The notes beneath the pieces were generated by a model. It was not told the origin of the DNA and did not search any database. It saw nothing but the letters and a program-made list of their open reading frames with translations. A stretch of 64,000 nt of DNA from positions 90,506,230-90,570,229 of the forward strand of contig NC_031768.1 in NCBI RefSeq assembly GCF_001522545.3, given 5' to 3'. The position numbers and the translations under genes are program-made. Shown piece by piece: positions 8,840-21,114 of this stretch (position 1 is the first letter of the stretch; each line of letters opens with the position of its first letter). Source of the DNA: Parus major. Its lineage: Eukaryota > Chordata > Aves > Passeriformes > Paridae.

Positions 8840-11800
8840 CTTCTGCCTGCCTGCTGCTGCTTTTTTCTTCCTCCTACCTAATTCTGTAACTACAATGACT
8901 TTGGCCATTAATACTTATCCTTGATGTGACTGGCAGTAGGCAGTGACCACGCAACCAAGAGCTGAATGTTATTAGGCCAGCCTATTTTGTAGTGAGCTCT
9001 GGTACTAGAGCCTTGTTTTCCTCATTCATAATAGCCTGACACATTGCCCTTGAATGTACAATTTCCCAGGCTTGCAAGGTCTCTACTTCTCTAGACAAAG
9101 GTGAGTTTATTTTCTGTCTTTTGACAGGGGAGACCCTATGCTGCTTTGAGTGATGTGGGAAAATGTTTTTTATAATTGCCAAATTTTGCTCATGTATCGG
9201 TTTTCCAATCAAAAACATGGTGTGTTTATCCCAGATTCAAAATCTAAGGCAGTCACTGACTTTCTTGGGTGTTTGAATAAGTTTGATGGGGGAAACTTAG
9301 GAATTTAACAGGAGTGCTGATCCCCATAGACAGTGCATGTGAAGTTTCAGTGTCTGAGCACTCACACTCTCAGGGCATAAGGGGATTGCAAAGCATACAC
9401 TTCTTAGTCTGTATCAACAGCTGCTACCAAAAGGTTATTATTAGTTAGGGCAACCTGATGTTTTGCCAGGGATTTTGCATTTTTCTCCCCATGTTTCATT
9501 TTCCCTGTTTCTTTTCTAAAGTCTAACAGATATTCTGAGAGTGATTATTAAAACCAGAAACCTAGAGATCCAACAGCGGTGGTAATTCAGCTCTCTTATG
9601 CATCATGTTCTCATTCCTGGGTATTTTTCAAAACCTACTTCCAAATGCTCTTGTAAATGTGTTTTCAGCTATAGACCTTACTGTAAATAAGACAGCTGCA
9701 TTGCCATTTTCAGGAAGTTGTCATAGGAATCTTAATGTTTTCATTTATCACCTTTTGATTGTACAATCTTGATGTGACATTGATAGCATCTTTACATTTT
9801 ATTCCCATGATAGCCCTGTCAGTATTCTGCTACACTATCCATCCCTTGCCACTGGTTTGCTTCTTATGTCATCCTTCTGGCATGTCTTGTTGATCCAGAG
9901 CAGAATTTCCTAGGATGCAGGATGGTTTACCAGGCTTGTGCAGCACCTGTAATGCTGGAGTTTTAACCTGTAAATTGTGCCCAGTGAGGTGCTGCTGCAA
10001 TACAAGTAATGAAAAAAATAATAATAATACCAGTTAGATATCTTGGTAGTGCTCCAGAGTTTAAATTTATCACTAAAAATCAAACAGAGGTTCAAGCTAT
10101 TGCAGCAGTAAGCGAAAGCCACCATTGAAATGATTGTGTTTGCTGACAGCCTTCAGCCCCAGATGTGCCATAGGGATTGCCCACCACATGCCATGGATGT
10201 TACTTTAAATGTTAGTACCTAGGGCTATGTCACCTTCTACCACAGAATATAGAGGGGAACTTGTTCTAAAACAAGGATTAACTGTACTTTTGAGTGCTGC
10301 GACAGAAATAACCATGAGAGGATGCTTCACACTTTAGAAGTGGATATCTTTTTAGAGGTTGGTGTAGATGAGAGCTCAGTTAAAAATATTTGGGAAAACT
10401 GGTCTGCAGACTGCCAGAAGTTGTTTTTTTTTTAAACTTACACAGTTTTTGGACTCATATCTGCTGATTCATCTGAACTAAAAAAAAATTAAAATTACTC
10501 AGATGCATGCACTTCAACACACTCTTGCCGGAACACAGATGAGTTTTCAGCGGAAACCAGTCTAACAGATGGTATCCTGTACAAAACTGCCTGGTTTCCC
10601 CATGAGGATGGGGGATGCTCAGGACACCAGTCTTCCTTACATCGTGGTTTAGGGCCCTCATTAAAAGGACATCAAATCAGGGTAGTCTCAGACGACACCC
10701 AGGGGGTAACTGGATGATCAATGGTACTGGGCAGAGGAAATCAAACAAATATTTTTTATATTGGAGGGATGTTCATGATAATCATGGTTTCCTCAAGTAC
10801 ATTGGTAAACTTTTGTAGGTTACTGGACTTTTCTTGAAAGTAACATTTGACATCCCAGCTTCATTTACTAACAGTGTCTCTGTGTCTGCACTCTAACCCA
10901 GATCTTCCCAGCCATGGCACCACTGCTTTGTGAGCTGGTGGATGAGTCTGTGCATGTGTGCCAGCACCAGGTGAACCCAAAATGGTTCAGCAGATTCTCT
11001 TATGATGGTCTTGAACATTTCTAGCACGTGGAAAACTGAGGAAGTACATGCCTTTCTCAAGTTCAGTCTGGGCAAACTCAAGCTCACATTTACTCATGGC
11101 CTGGAGCAGAGCTGTTGTCAGGTTTCTCCATGACTGAGTTGCCTTTCTTTCTGTGCCTTTTCCAAGTGCTGCTGGCTATCCTGCCTGCAGCTTGTTTTCC
11201 TGATGCCAGCAAAGCAGTGTTCACCCACTGTGTCCTTGTTACAGGTCTGCTCTTGCCATGAGAAAGGCAAGATGTGGTGGTGAGGATCAGGAATAGGGGT
11301 GTTGAGAGAGGGACTGCAGAGTCACTGAGCTCACTGAGCCATGTATCTTCTTGGCTGGGGAGTAGATGGACACCAGGGACAAAGCAAGCCTTGAAAGCAG
11401 TGAGAGTGAAAGGCTGTGGCTCTTTTTCTTCACATTGCTTTCTTCCATGTCTGCCTCTGCGCATTGCACATGCCTGGAGGATGTTACCAAGAATTATCAG
11501 GTCTGTGACCTCCTAAGCAAGGGAGGGCACATGCAAGGCATTTCCTGAGCCTTGGCACTAGCTCAGAGCTCTTGTTGGCTGGTGGACTGCACAGAGAAGG
11601 ATTTTCTTAGGTCACCTACATAGCCATGAAGGGACAGTGGAAGATAATATATGGCAAGAGCTTTTGACATGTGAATGCTGTTTTTTAGGGAGGAGAAACT
11701 TGGTAGTCTTGGGACTTCTCTACTCTAGAGCTCTGGCATATTTTCTTTGATGTGTTTCCATGGACAACGACAGCTAAAAAAGCACTTTTCCTTTCCCTGT

Positions 11801-12915
11801 AGTACAGAGCACTGCGGATGTGCAGGAATGGGGCAGTGCGCATGGCTAAGGATCAGACTCCTCTCTAAGCCTTCTAATGCCATTTTCTGCTTGTTGTTTG
11901 TTCCTGATTTCCTCCTTCCTCCCACTTCCTCTGTAACATGTTTGAATGAGAAAGTGGGTTGGCAGTAAATTTAATCTACCCATGTAAAAACAAGAAAAAA
12001 ACCCCAACCCCATGAAATAAATAGCAGTAAAGGAGAGATTAAAATGCAGCTTGCATGGTTAGCTGGCAAGTGATTCTTTAGCAGTGGATGTAGCCTGAGT
12101 CAGGTCCTGGATTTGGACTTATTAAATCATACTTGGGAAGGGATGATGACTTACTTCCAGTCCATATGGTTTGATGGGAAAACTGATGTGTGCATGCTCA
12201 AAGAGAAACATTGGCTAAGGAACTGGATACAGTAAAGCCCAGAGGTTCTGTAGGTTCTTGCTTATATTTAAACCCACTGTGTTGGGTAGAGTCTGTCTTC
12301 CTGGATACTATCAATACCTACAGAATTTCTCTCAGGTAGCTAATTTTTCTTGAATGACCACAAGACCTTTTGGCAAGCAATTACCAGGTTGTTGTCCATG
12401 TGGACATTTCAGACTGGAGAAGGTGTGTGATCTGGGTTGCAGCAGCACTCTAAGTTGTTAAGTAGTTTCAAAGGCTGCACAGTAGCCTAGAGATGTTTTT
12501 TAGTACTTGGCATCACCGGTACAGCCTTTCCATCTGGGATCCTCTACCCTCTTCTTAGATTGATGCTTGTGGCACATTTGCTCCTGTGCTCCACATGAAG
12601 GACCAAAGGCAGCAGGGGCTAGAACCAGCTCCTTAGAAAATACAGTGTGACTTTAGACTCTCCAAATTAAGATTACTGGGGACAGAAGCTATTACAGAAA
12701 TGTGCCACGGACAGAAAGTGGTTCCTTCTTTAGGTCGTGGCTGTCTGCTGGGACTGAAATGTACAAACTTTTGGTGGCACAAACAACAGCAATAGGTGCA
12801 CAAGCACATGGATCTCCCCCCAGCTCTCTCCAGTGGGCACTTGCTCAGCGGCTGCAGACTGCAGTGGGTTCCTGCTGTCTGCGAACACAACCTCCATTGT
12901 TTTGCTCATCTTCCT
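8840..12915. other. Intergenic, no gene seen
   Basis: This is A/T-rich, CpG-poor sequence downstream of the IGSF11 poly(A) site. Open frames are all short and lack domain-like composition. A short (ATA)n tract lies at about 10,013-10,029. No interspersed repeat was recognised with confidence. Confidence 0.7.
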
Positions 12916-12919
12916 TGTG

Positions 12920-13250
12920 CGTGAACGCATTCTCCACTTGCTCATCCCCGCTCGGGGGCACCGGAGGAGGCTGAGAGCACGGCAGCCGAGGGTGAGAGCG
13001 CCCCGTGCTTTTGCTCAGCCCAGAGCACGGATCCCGTTTGTTTTCAGGGATAACCTGTTGCGTATCCCCCAGCCCGCGGTGCCTTTCGCAGCCCCTCCCG
13101 TCCCCCCAGCAGCTGCACAGCCAGGGGAAGTTGTTTACCTGTGGGAAAGCAGGCGGGCAGCTCCGGGGCTGTGTCCGCAGAGCTCGCTGTCGTTTCCTCA
13201 CAGCCGCCGGATTTGGGTCACAGAGATCGCCTTTTTTGGTGGCTCCACGC
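12920..13250. promoter_or_regulatory. CpG-rich island in the intergenic region
   Basis: I count about two dozen CpGs in roughly 330 bases, while neighbouring kilobases hold very few. C-rich and G-rich blocks (tcatccccgctcgggggcac, agcccctcccgtccccccag) look like Sp1-type sequence. A donor-like AGG|GTGAGA occurs at 12,990-12,997. It could be an unannotated promoter or lncRNA first exon, an enhancer, or just a GC-rich patch. No coding potential is convincing. Confidence 0.45.
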
Positions 13251-13259
13251 TGACATCCT

Positions 13260-16200
13260 CTGGAGGGATGGAGAACTTCAGACACTGCCGGGCACTGCTG
13301 GGTTTGCCTGCACATGGCTCCAGCCCCTTGCGAGCTCCTGGGCTGGCTGTTCCCCCTTGTGATCCCGCAAAGAATAAAGTGCTCTGCCCTTTGAGTACGA
13401 ACACCCTTTTTTTCTGCCACGATTGTCACGCAGGATACGCTCTCAGTACTGTGGTATCTGCTGTGCTCTGGTGAAGAGGCTTGAGTACTTTGTGTCCCAG
13501 GAGCAAATGGTCCTCACCACAGCCTGCCTTCAGTTCCCAGCTCCTGCCCCTGCTATGATGGTCGGTGGTTCAAAGGCACGGGGAATGGGCTGGTACATGG
13601 GCAGTGCCAGGGAACAGATGAGACACAGTGTAAAGAGCTGCTCCCCCCATATTTAACTGTATACACCAGTGCAGCTGGCTTCTTACGGGCTCACAGCTGA
13701 CTTAAATTTGTCCTGCTGCCCTGCTGAGGCTGAGAGGAGCTGCCTGGCTGACTTTTCGAGCTACTCCACGCTTCAGGGCTTAGGAGAGCACCCCGTGGAA
13801 GAACCACTGCAAACTAACTTTTATGTGCCTGCCAGGCAGCTCTGGGGATTCAAGGATTTACTGACCTTGTGAAACCAGCAACCATAGCCATGCTCATTAA
13901 TGGGCCCAGATTAGTTGCAACAGCAAGGACATACAGAGTTTGGGGTCAGATATGTGAGCAAAGTACTTGCTCATGCAAGTCCAGTGAGGCTTTGGTTCAG
14001 GAGGCAAGGTGATTACATGCAAACCTCCCAAGTTTGATTTGCTTTTCAGCTACGTGTTGAGGGAAAGAAGGGAAAATGACCCTAATAGATTTTGGATGTG
14101 ACTAAGACTCCAAAGCTTTTTGCTCTTCTAAGAGCCACCTACAGCCCCAGGCAGAATATTAGAAATCAGAACTTGGTTCCAGATCTGTGTTTACTGTAGA
14201 TGGTGTATGAAATAGTCCAAAACATAACTGAAAGTTCATCTACTCAACAAATACTGTTTTCCTTGAAACACGGCTCATAGTCAGGATTTCCATGTCATGC
14301 CCTCATTTCTATTCTTGTCAGTCAAACCAAGAACATTCAGCCCTTGGGGCTTTTTTGGGGCTTTTCTGGTAGCCTTTCAGCTGAGTTTAAATATAAACAT
14401 TGTGCCCCCATCTGTCCCCAGCACACATCAGACCCACAGGATGTCTAACCTTTCCTTCAAGTGACATGAAGTTCCTTGTCCACTGGCTGGGAGGGAGCTG
14501 CAGCTCCTGACAGCTCTGTCATATTTCTAAGCATGGAGTTCAAGGTCTGCATTAAAATTGATTGAATCAGTCTCTTCCTGTTTTAAATTGGTTATTTTTG
14601 GCTACAAAAGATCCTTTGGACTGTAGATTTGTGTTTTCTTCTCTTTTCCAAAGGTTTTTGGAAGTTACGGGCGCCTGTCTGTCTTGTAGATGTAATGGCC
14701 ATGCGTCTTTGCATCGTATTTCAGTTCTCATAAACTGAAGTCTCAGCATTAGTCTTGTATTATTCAGATCAAATCCATTGCTTGTTAGAGTGAAGCACAG
14801 ATGAAAGGGAATAGGCAACATGAATTCCACTGCTACACAAGGTATTAGTGGGAGAGAGCAGTTGCTAAGTTGTTTAAAACATGGTCATTATGATTCTTCC
14901 CAACATATTAATTTCTTTCATGTCCTTTTCATTGTTCATTCAAAGCTTTTGGTGGTGTTTCTGCTGCTAAACCATTCTTAATAAGCAGGAAGAGTATTCC
15001 TTTTCATACTAACAGCTTACCTTTAACACTCCCTACTGTCAATGCTATTGAAGTCAATGCTGTTCCATTGGGAATCGCTCCACTCCTACATTTCCCCATG
15101 CCTTTATCAACAGTAAGATCAGGGACAAAATGAAATTGTGGTGTGACTTAGAGAAGTACAGAGAAACTTCTGTTACCTTGTCTCCACCTGAGAGTGGCAC
15201 ACAGTGAAGTGGAGATGTTAAACTGGGGGCAGAGCCCGATGTATGTGAGCGTGGATTTGGGGCTGAGAGCAGGGTAGGTCACTTAAGGGGAAATGAATGA
15301 AGGCAGCATTAAGTTAACTTGCAGCAAGGGTATTCACCCCCATAGCACCCCAGTGTATGGAACACTGGTTTGCAGGCTGGATGGTGCTGAAGCCATAAAA
15401 CACCTTCATATAGTTAAGCCAAGTTTTATTCACCAGCCAGTCACATCTCAGCCACTAGGGAGTTAAACTCCTTTTTTAAACTTAAATATAACTGTTCTTT
15501 AAATAATTCTTTACTTTGTAGGTGTATGATTTATATCCTTTAAGGGAAGGAAATTACTCAAGAGGATAGAAAAAATAGTACATTAAATGAAGACAAATAC
15601 ATCGGGTGCTCGTGATCCAGCAAGCGTGCTGCTGGGGTTCTAGTCAGATCTGGGTTTCACTCTCAGCTTGTCTTTGCTGCATTACCTGAGGTAAGAAGGA
15701 ATGCAGGCTCCCATCCTGGGGGGCCACAGCTGGATGCCTGGAGTGCATGTCAGAGACAGACCTGGTGGTTAATCTGAACGTAGGAGCCTGAGAGTGAAAA
15801 TATTAGCTCTAGCCTCACTGAGACAGTTTTTCCCCACCTGGAAAATGGATATAATCATGAAGAGCAGGCTTGAGAATGACTCATAAAACCCCCATATAGT
15901 CCACACACACATGCACGTGTGCATGTGCACACACAACACCCCCAGGGTCTGACCTAAGAGGTCCAACTGTATTTAATCCCCTGCCGAAAGATGGTTAGTT
16001 TGCTCTTGAAGATCTCTGCTCAGAGAGTCCACAGTCTTACAAGGCACAAGGATAAAGGAGAATGCTTCCAACACTGGTTTTGACTGACTGCCTCATAAGA
16101 GTTTTATATTTGTACGATAATCTACACATTTCTTTATATGCATGTTGCCAGCTCCGAGTGTTAACTTTGCCAGATGCTGCAGAGCCGATATGCCAGGAAT

Positions 16201-17120
16201 ACACAGAATGCTGTAATTCTCATTGATTTGCACTCAGACTAGGATTTTCTTTAATCCTAACCTATACTTTCAAGGAACTGCCTAGTTCATTCGTGTCCTC
16301 TGTTGGCATTGCAGCTCTTCAAGGCAGGCGACCAGCCACACTCAAATTTGCTCTTAGGAGATGCAAGAAAGGATTTAATTCAGTCGTAGTCACCTTTGTG
16401 AATCTGGTGGCTTCATCCAGTGGATGGGAAAGCCATGGGGGGCTGGTTTTAGTTAGCACCAAGCAAACTCAGTCCCAAGGGTGTTCCCTAAGCACAGGAG
16501 AGCTGTGTATTATTTCCACAGGCAGGGCTGGGGTTAGAGTACACCTGGCCAGCTGTCTTATCACTCCCAGGTATGCCTGGGAGCTCTGGGCTCGTCCAGC
16601 CTGACTGGAAGGACAAACCTGCTTTGCTAACTGGAGAAAAAGAGGATGTTACAGGTTCCATGTTTCTGGTGCTCCTGTAGAAAATAGAGAGCTTTGGCTG
16701 CCGTGTTGCATGACCTTGAAAGAGTGACCATCCAATGGTTTTGGGAAGAGATGGGTTTTAAGGCTTGCCCTGCTAACAGAAGAAGCACTGCTGTGCTTTG
16801 GAGTGGCACAAACACCAATCTTCCCTGTAAACTGGTGTTAGGACTTTATCAGTGCTGCACTGGTGGTTCAGCTTTCTTTCAGGACAACAGGTAGAAGCAT
16901 CAGCTCTGTTGCCTGGGCTGCTCCTGATGGTGGCTGCAGCACCAAGAGCTCCCCACCATGTTGGTTACTTGCAGTCATTGGAGTGTACTGAGGGTGAGCT
17001 GCTGAAAACAGCTGCTGAGAGCCTTCACAGTGAACACAGTTCCTTTGCCCAGTGACAACCACAGCACAGACAGGGGCAGCTGCGTCTTTCTCAGTGCTGT
17101 CCCTCCTCGTATGCTGCATT
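13260..17120. other. Intergenic, no gene seen
   Basis: It is mostly A/T-rich unique sequence. An alternating purine-pyrimidine tract at 15,902-15,935 is listed separately. I find no exon-like or repeat-like segment that I can support. Confidence 0.65.
15902..15935. repeat. Alternating purine-pyrimidine (CA/TG) tract, Z-DNA-prone
   Basis: Thirty-four bases alternate pyrimidine and purine without a break, made of CA, TG and one CG step, with CACGTG and GCATGTGC blocks inside. The arrangement is nearly self-complementary around its centre. Such tracts favour Z-DNA. Confidence 0.85.
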
Positions 17121-17129
17121 CCCAAGACA

Positions 17130-17560
17130 GCTGTCTTTTCAAGCCATTTCCCAAACGCACAGCATCCTACTCCCTCAGCCTCCTGCTCCCAGACCTAGGC
17201 CTCTCTGGTTTTCTCCATTTCTTCACCTCTTCAATCCCTGTATCCTCTCTTGGTGTTTGCCTCAGAGAGGACTTCTGTTCCCCACCTCAGTTTTGCCTCT
17301 CCTACCACTGAAAAGTGTGTTCCCTGTCTGTGGAGTCAATTCCTTCTCTTCCAATCCTTCTCTCTTTTACCTATTCCCTACCACCCCTTTAGTCCTGTCC
17401 TCTCTAGTCCATGTGGCTGAAGCCTCTTGTTCAGTTTCCTTTTCCTCACTCTGGCTTTCAACTCTGTGGGTTTTTACTTCACCCATCCTTCCTCTGTTCA
17501 TCCATCTTCTGTCTCCTACCAATTACCTCCATCTCCCCCAATTTTCCCAGTTGTGTGGTG
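17130..17560. repeat. Pyrimidine-rich low-complexity tract
   Basis: About 430 bases are dominated by C and T on the + strand (ctccctcagcctcctgctcc, ccttctctcttttacctatt and similar), with only short purine interruptions. It is not a simple tandem repeat. The open frames across it encode Ser/Leu/Pro/Phe strings, as expected of CT-rich sequence. Confidence 0.65.
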
Positions 17561-17821
17561 AGGTCCAGTTAGCCCCTGTGTGAATCTCTGTAGGAGCTCA
17601 GGTGGTGGCTGGCAAGTTTTAAAGATGGTGAGTTCAGTGATTTCACCACCACCCAACGACTTTGTTTCATCATCTCTTCAGAGGACAACTTAGTCTTGTC
17701 CATGCCTCTGTAATTCAATGGGGGTGGCAGCACACCTCGCAGTGAAAGTGGTGCCTGTGTAATAGGTTTATCTCCTGGGCTTTACCCTGCCTCCAAAATG
17801 CAGGGCTTCTGTGTGAATCAC

Positions 17822-18355
17822 TGCACCACAGAAGGATTTGGGTTGAAAGGGACCTTAAAGATCATCTTGTTCCAACTTCCCTGCCTGTGGCAGGGACACC
17901 TGCCACTAAACCAGATTGCTCAAAACCCTATCCAGCCTGGCCTTGAACACTTCCAAGGGCAGCCACAGCTTCTCTGGGCAACCTGTTTTTGTGTCTCAGC
18001 CTGCTCACAGTGAAAAATGTCTTCCTAATATACAATCTAATTCTACCCTCTTTCAGTTTAAAGCCATTCCCCCTTGTCCTATCATGCCATTGTTAAGAAG
18101 ACCCTCTCCATCTTACTTGTAGACCCCCTTTAGGTACTAGATGGTTGCTACAAGATCTCACAGGAGCTTTCTCTTTTCCAGGCTGAACAGCCCCATTTTT
18201 TCAGTCTGCCTTCATAGGAGGTGTTCCAGCCCTCTGATCCTTTTTGTGGCCTTTCCCTGGACTTGCTCCAGTAGGTCCACATCCTTCCTATGTGGAGGGC
18301 CTCAGAGTTTGGCACAGCATTCCAGGCGGGTTTTGCAGCAGCAGAGTAGAGGGGT
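17822..18355 (-). mobile_element. CR1 LINE 3' fragment, about 530 bases
   Basis: In the antisense direction the order is that of a CR1 3' end: ggatttgggttgaaagggac, cctggccttgaacacttcca, cccccttgtcctatcatgcc, ggctgaacagccccattttt, and a final gcagagtagaggggttaaat. It therefore extends from the 3' end into the last part of ORF2/3' UTR. Base changes throughout indicate an older insertion than the copies at 38.7 and 55.8 kb. Confidence 0.92.
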
Positions 18356-18359
18356 TAAA

Positions 18360-18945
18360 TCCCATCCCTTAACCAAATGCTGATAACAGCCCCTGAAATC
18401 CCAAATTATGAGATCTACATCCAAATCTACCCCTCCTCTAAAGGGATGCACATGAGATATAAATAGCCTTCATGTTACCTGTAGTTCACTGAGGACAGTA
18501 AATAAAAGGAGTAATGAAAACAGCCAGCCCTGTTCCTGACCTCTTCCAAGGCTTATCAAGGAGGCCAGATAGGATGTGGAGAGCAGTTGGCCTTGTGAGA
18601 GGATACAGAGTGTTTGTGCAGGATAAAGAGTGAGCTGAGTGGGCAGGAGCCAGTGTTTGGAAGAAGCTAGCCATGATACTATATAGACAGGCTATATTAT
18701 CTGGTTACCTTGTGGACAGAGAGCTTTGGTCTTCAGGGTTGCCAAAGTAGCAGCTTCAACTATCAACCAATATCCTTTTTGCAAGGTATCAAACCCAGAG
18801 TTTGATGGTCAGCTGCCAGATGGATTTTTTTTGGGGGGTGGAGGCAGGAGGGGTGGAAAAAGTAAAATATCCTTGGACAGAAAATAAATCTCAGTGACAG
18901 GAAATAAATGGAGGGCACTGAGTTGTCACTTTTAATTGACCATAG
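18360..18945. other. Intergenic, no gene seen
   Basis: This is unique A/T-rich sequence between a CR1 fragment and the CpG island. A T/G run lies at 18,825-18,840 (tttttttggggggtgg). Nothing else was recognised. Confidence 0.6.
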
Positions 18946-19047
18946 AAACGACGATTTCTCTCGGGGTCACCTCTGCAGCCCCAGAGGTGGCTGCACCTCC
19001 GAGGTGTCACCCGAGGAGCTGAGGGGGTTTCACAGAGCAGAGGAGCC

Positions 19048-20062
19048 GCAGCCCGCTCCGAGCCCCGGGTCCCGCAGCCCGCTCCGATGTCCTGGGTCCC
19101 TCAGCTCGNNNNNNNNNNNNNNNNNNNNNNNNNNNNNNNNNNNNNNNNNNNNNNNNNNNNNNNNNNNNNNNNNNNNNNNNNNNNNNNNNNNNNNNNNNNN
19201 NNNNNNNNNNNNNNNNNNNNNNNNNNNNNNNNNNNNNNNNNNNNNNNNNNNNNNNNNNNNNNNNNNNNNNNNNNNNNNNNNNNNNNNNNNNNNNNNNNNN
19301 NNNNNNNNNNNNNNNNNNNNNNNNNNNNNNNNNNNNNNNNNNNNNNNNNNNNNNNNNNNNNNNNNNNNNNNNNNNNNNNNNNNNNNNNNNNNNNNNNNNN
19401 NNNNNNNNNNNNNNNNNNNNNNNNNNNNNNNNNNNNNNNNNNNNNNNNNNNNNNNNNNNNNNNNNNNNNNNNNNNNNNNNNNNNNNNNNNNNNNNNNNNN
19501 NNNNNNNNNNNNNNNNNNNNNNNNNNNNNNNNNNNNNNNNNNNNNNNNNNNNNNNNNNNNNNNNNNNNNNNNNNNNNNNNNNNNNNNNNNNNNNNNNNNN
19601 NNNNNNNNNNNNNNNNNNNNNNNNNNNNNNNNNNNNNNNNNNNNNNNNNNNNNNNNNNNNNNNNNNNNNNNNNNNNNNNNNNNNNNNNNNNNNNNNNNNN
19701 NNNNNNNNNNNNNNNNNNNNNNNNNNNNNNNNNNNNNNNNNNNNNNNNNNNNNNNNNNNNNNNNNNNNNNNNNNNNNNNNNNNNNNNNNNNNNNNNNNNN
19801 NNNNNNNNNNNNNNNNNNNNNNNNNNNNNNNNNNNNNNNNNNNNNNNNNNNNNNNNNNNNNNNNNNNNNNNNNNNNNNNNNNNNNNNNNNNNNNNNNNNN
19901 NNNNNNNNNNNNNNNNNNNNNNNNNNNNNNNNNNNNNNNNNNNNNNNNNNNNNNNNNNNNNNNNNNNNNNNNNNNNNNNNNNNNNNNNNNNNNNNNNNNN
20001 NNNNNNNNNNNNNNNNNNNNNNNNNNNNNNNNNGTCCCCAGCCCGCTCCGAGCCCCGCTCGG
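19048..20062. repeat. GC-rich minisatellite, 26-27 bp unit, mostly inside the gap
   Basis: Two adjacent copies of gcagcccgctccgagccccg plus ggtccc are visible at 19,048-19,073 and 19,074-19,100, the second diverged. A third copy resumes directly after the gap (ccccagcccgctccgagccc). The same unit on both sides suggests that the missing sequence is an expanded array that the assembler could not resolve. Confidence 0.7.
19109..20033. other. Assembly gap (925 N)
   Basis: An unbroken run of N. The flanks are minisatellite-like, so the stated length may be an estimate. Nothing can be said about its content. Confidence 1.
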
Positions 20063-20319
20063 CGGTGGCCGCTGTCGGGCTGGCACCGTCGGGGGGCAGC
20101 AGCAGCCAGCTCTTTGCAGCCCCCGGGAGCCGCCGGCTCCCTCCCACTGACCCAGGTGCGTTGTGCCTGAGCCCCAGGGCTGCCTTCCGAATCCCCACCG
20201 CATCGGGGGCGCTTTGACATGCAGCGTACGCATCTCGTTTCCCTATTCTCCGGGCTATTTGTGAACCTAATTTAAGCGAAATCTCTCCCTGCTCTCATCG
20301 TTTCGCGTCGCTCCAAAGG

Positions 20320-21020
20320 AAAGACTGGGAGGGGGGAAATGAAATCAAATAAGAGAGGTGTCAGCAATTGTCAGCAATGCACTTTTCCCCCCTTCCCCTT
20401 CTAGTACAATAGCTTTGTAATCATGCATCTGCTGCATAGGAAGGACTTGGCACCCTTGGGTGCAACCTTCATGTCTTTTAAGGCCGATGTCAGAGAGGAA
20501 AAATCCTCTAGGTTTCCTGGAAAGGGGTGAAGGAGACTGAGTAGCAGGTGCACTTCCAGCTGGGATCCATGGCCGTCCTCTGGTTTGGAGAAGGGCCTGC
20601 CTGAGAGAAGGGCTGTGCTGAGCTGCTCCAGGGCTGGGGTAGCAGCAGGCAGTACAGAGAGAAGCAGTGGGATTTTGAAGAAGTGCACAAATTCTTCCAA
20701 GTTATTAAAAAATGTCTTGTGTTTTGTTTGCAGATTAGTTCTGTTTGTTTGTTTTTGACAGCACTCACAGCTATTTTCAGGGAGTAGGGAGAGCAGCCTA
20801 TGGTGTCCCAGCAAGTAAAAACCATGAAATTTGATTAGATTTTACAGCTAGAAAGGTAAAATATCTTACCTCCATAAATTCCTACCAAAGTAGTTTTAAA
20901 CAGCTACAGGTTTTTCCCTGTCATTCTTCCCTGCTGAGATGCAGCTTTGCTATTCAATGTTTAACACCTGCTGCTGCAATACAAAGGGGGGTTTAATTTT
21001 CATCCTAGGTGAAGTACTGT
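20320..21020. other. Intergenic, no gene seen
   Basis: This is A/T-rich unique sequence with a short (TTTG)n-like patch at about 20,741-20,757. No repeat or exon was recognised. Confidence 0.6.
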
Positions 21021-21022
21021 GC

Positions 21023-21114
21023 ATTTTATTTTATTTTATTTTATTTTATTTTATTTTATTTTATTTTATTTTATTTTATTTTATTTTATTTTATTTTATT
21101 TTATTTTATTTTAT
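21023..21114. repeat. (ATTTT)n pentanucleotide microsatellite running into a gap
   Basis: About 18 perfect copies of the five-base unit TTTTA run uninterrupted up to the N block at 21,115. The array is truncated by the gap, so its true length is unknown. Confidence 0.97.

Larger units (their letters stand above)
18950..20310. promoter_or_regulatory. GC- and CpG-rich island interrupted by an assembly gap
   Basis: Both flanks of the gap (18,955-19,108 and 20,034-20,310) are strongly GC- and CpG-rich, in contrast to the surrounding desert. The left flank and the first bases after the gap share a tandem unit. On the right flank a strong donor CAG|GTGCGT has its GT at 20,156. This could be the promoter and first exon of an unannotated transcript. 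Frames spanning the N run are meaningless. Confidence 0.45.

Noticed and set aside
13371..13376. AATAAA downstream of the CpG-rich island, considered as an end of a short transcript
   Set aside because: It is isolated, with no coding frame or exon structure leading to it. AATAAA is frequent by chance in this sequence.
18908..20233. Open frames of about 365-420 codons on both strands across 19,109-20,033
   Set aside because: They consist mostly of unknown residues from the N run. The flanking readable parts are GC-rich minisatellite translation without domains.
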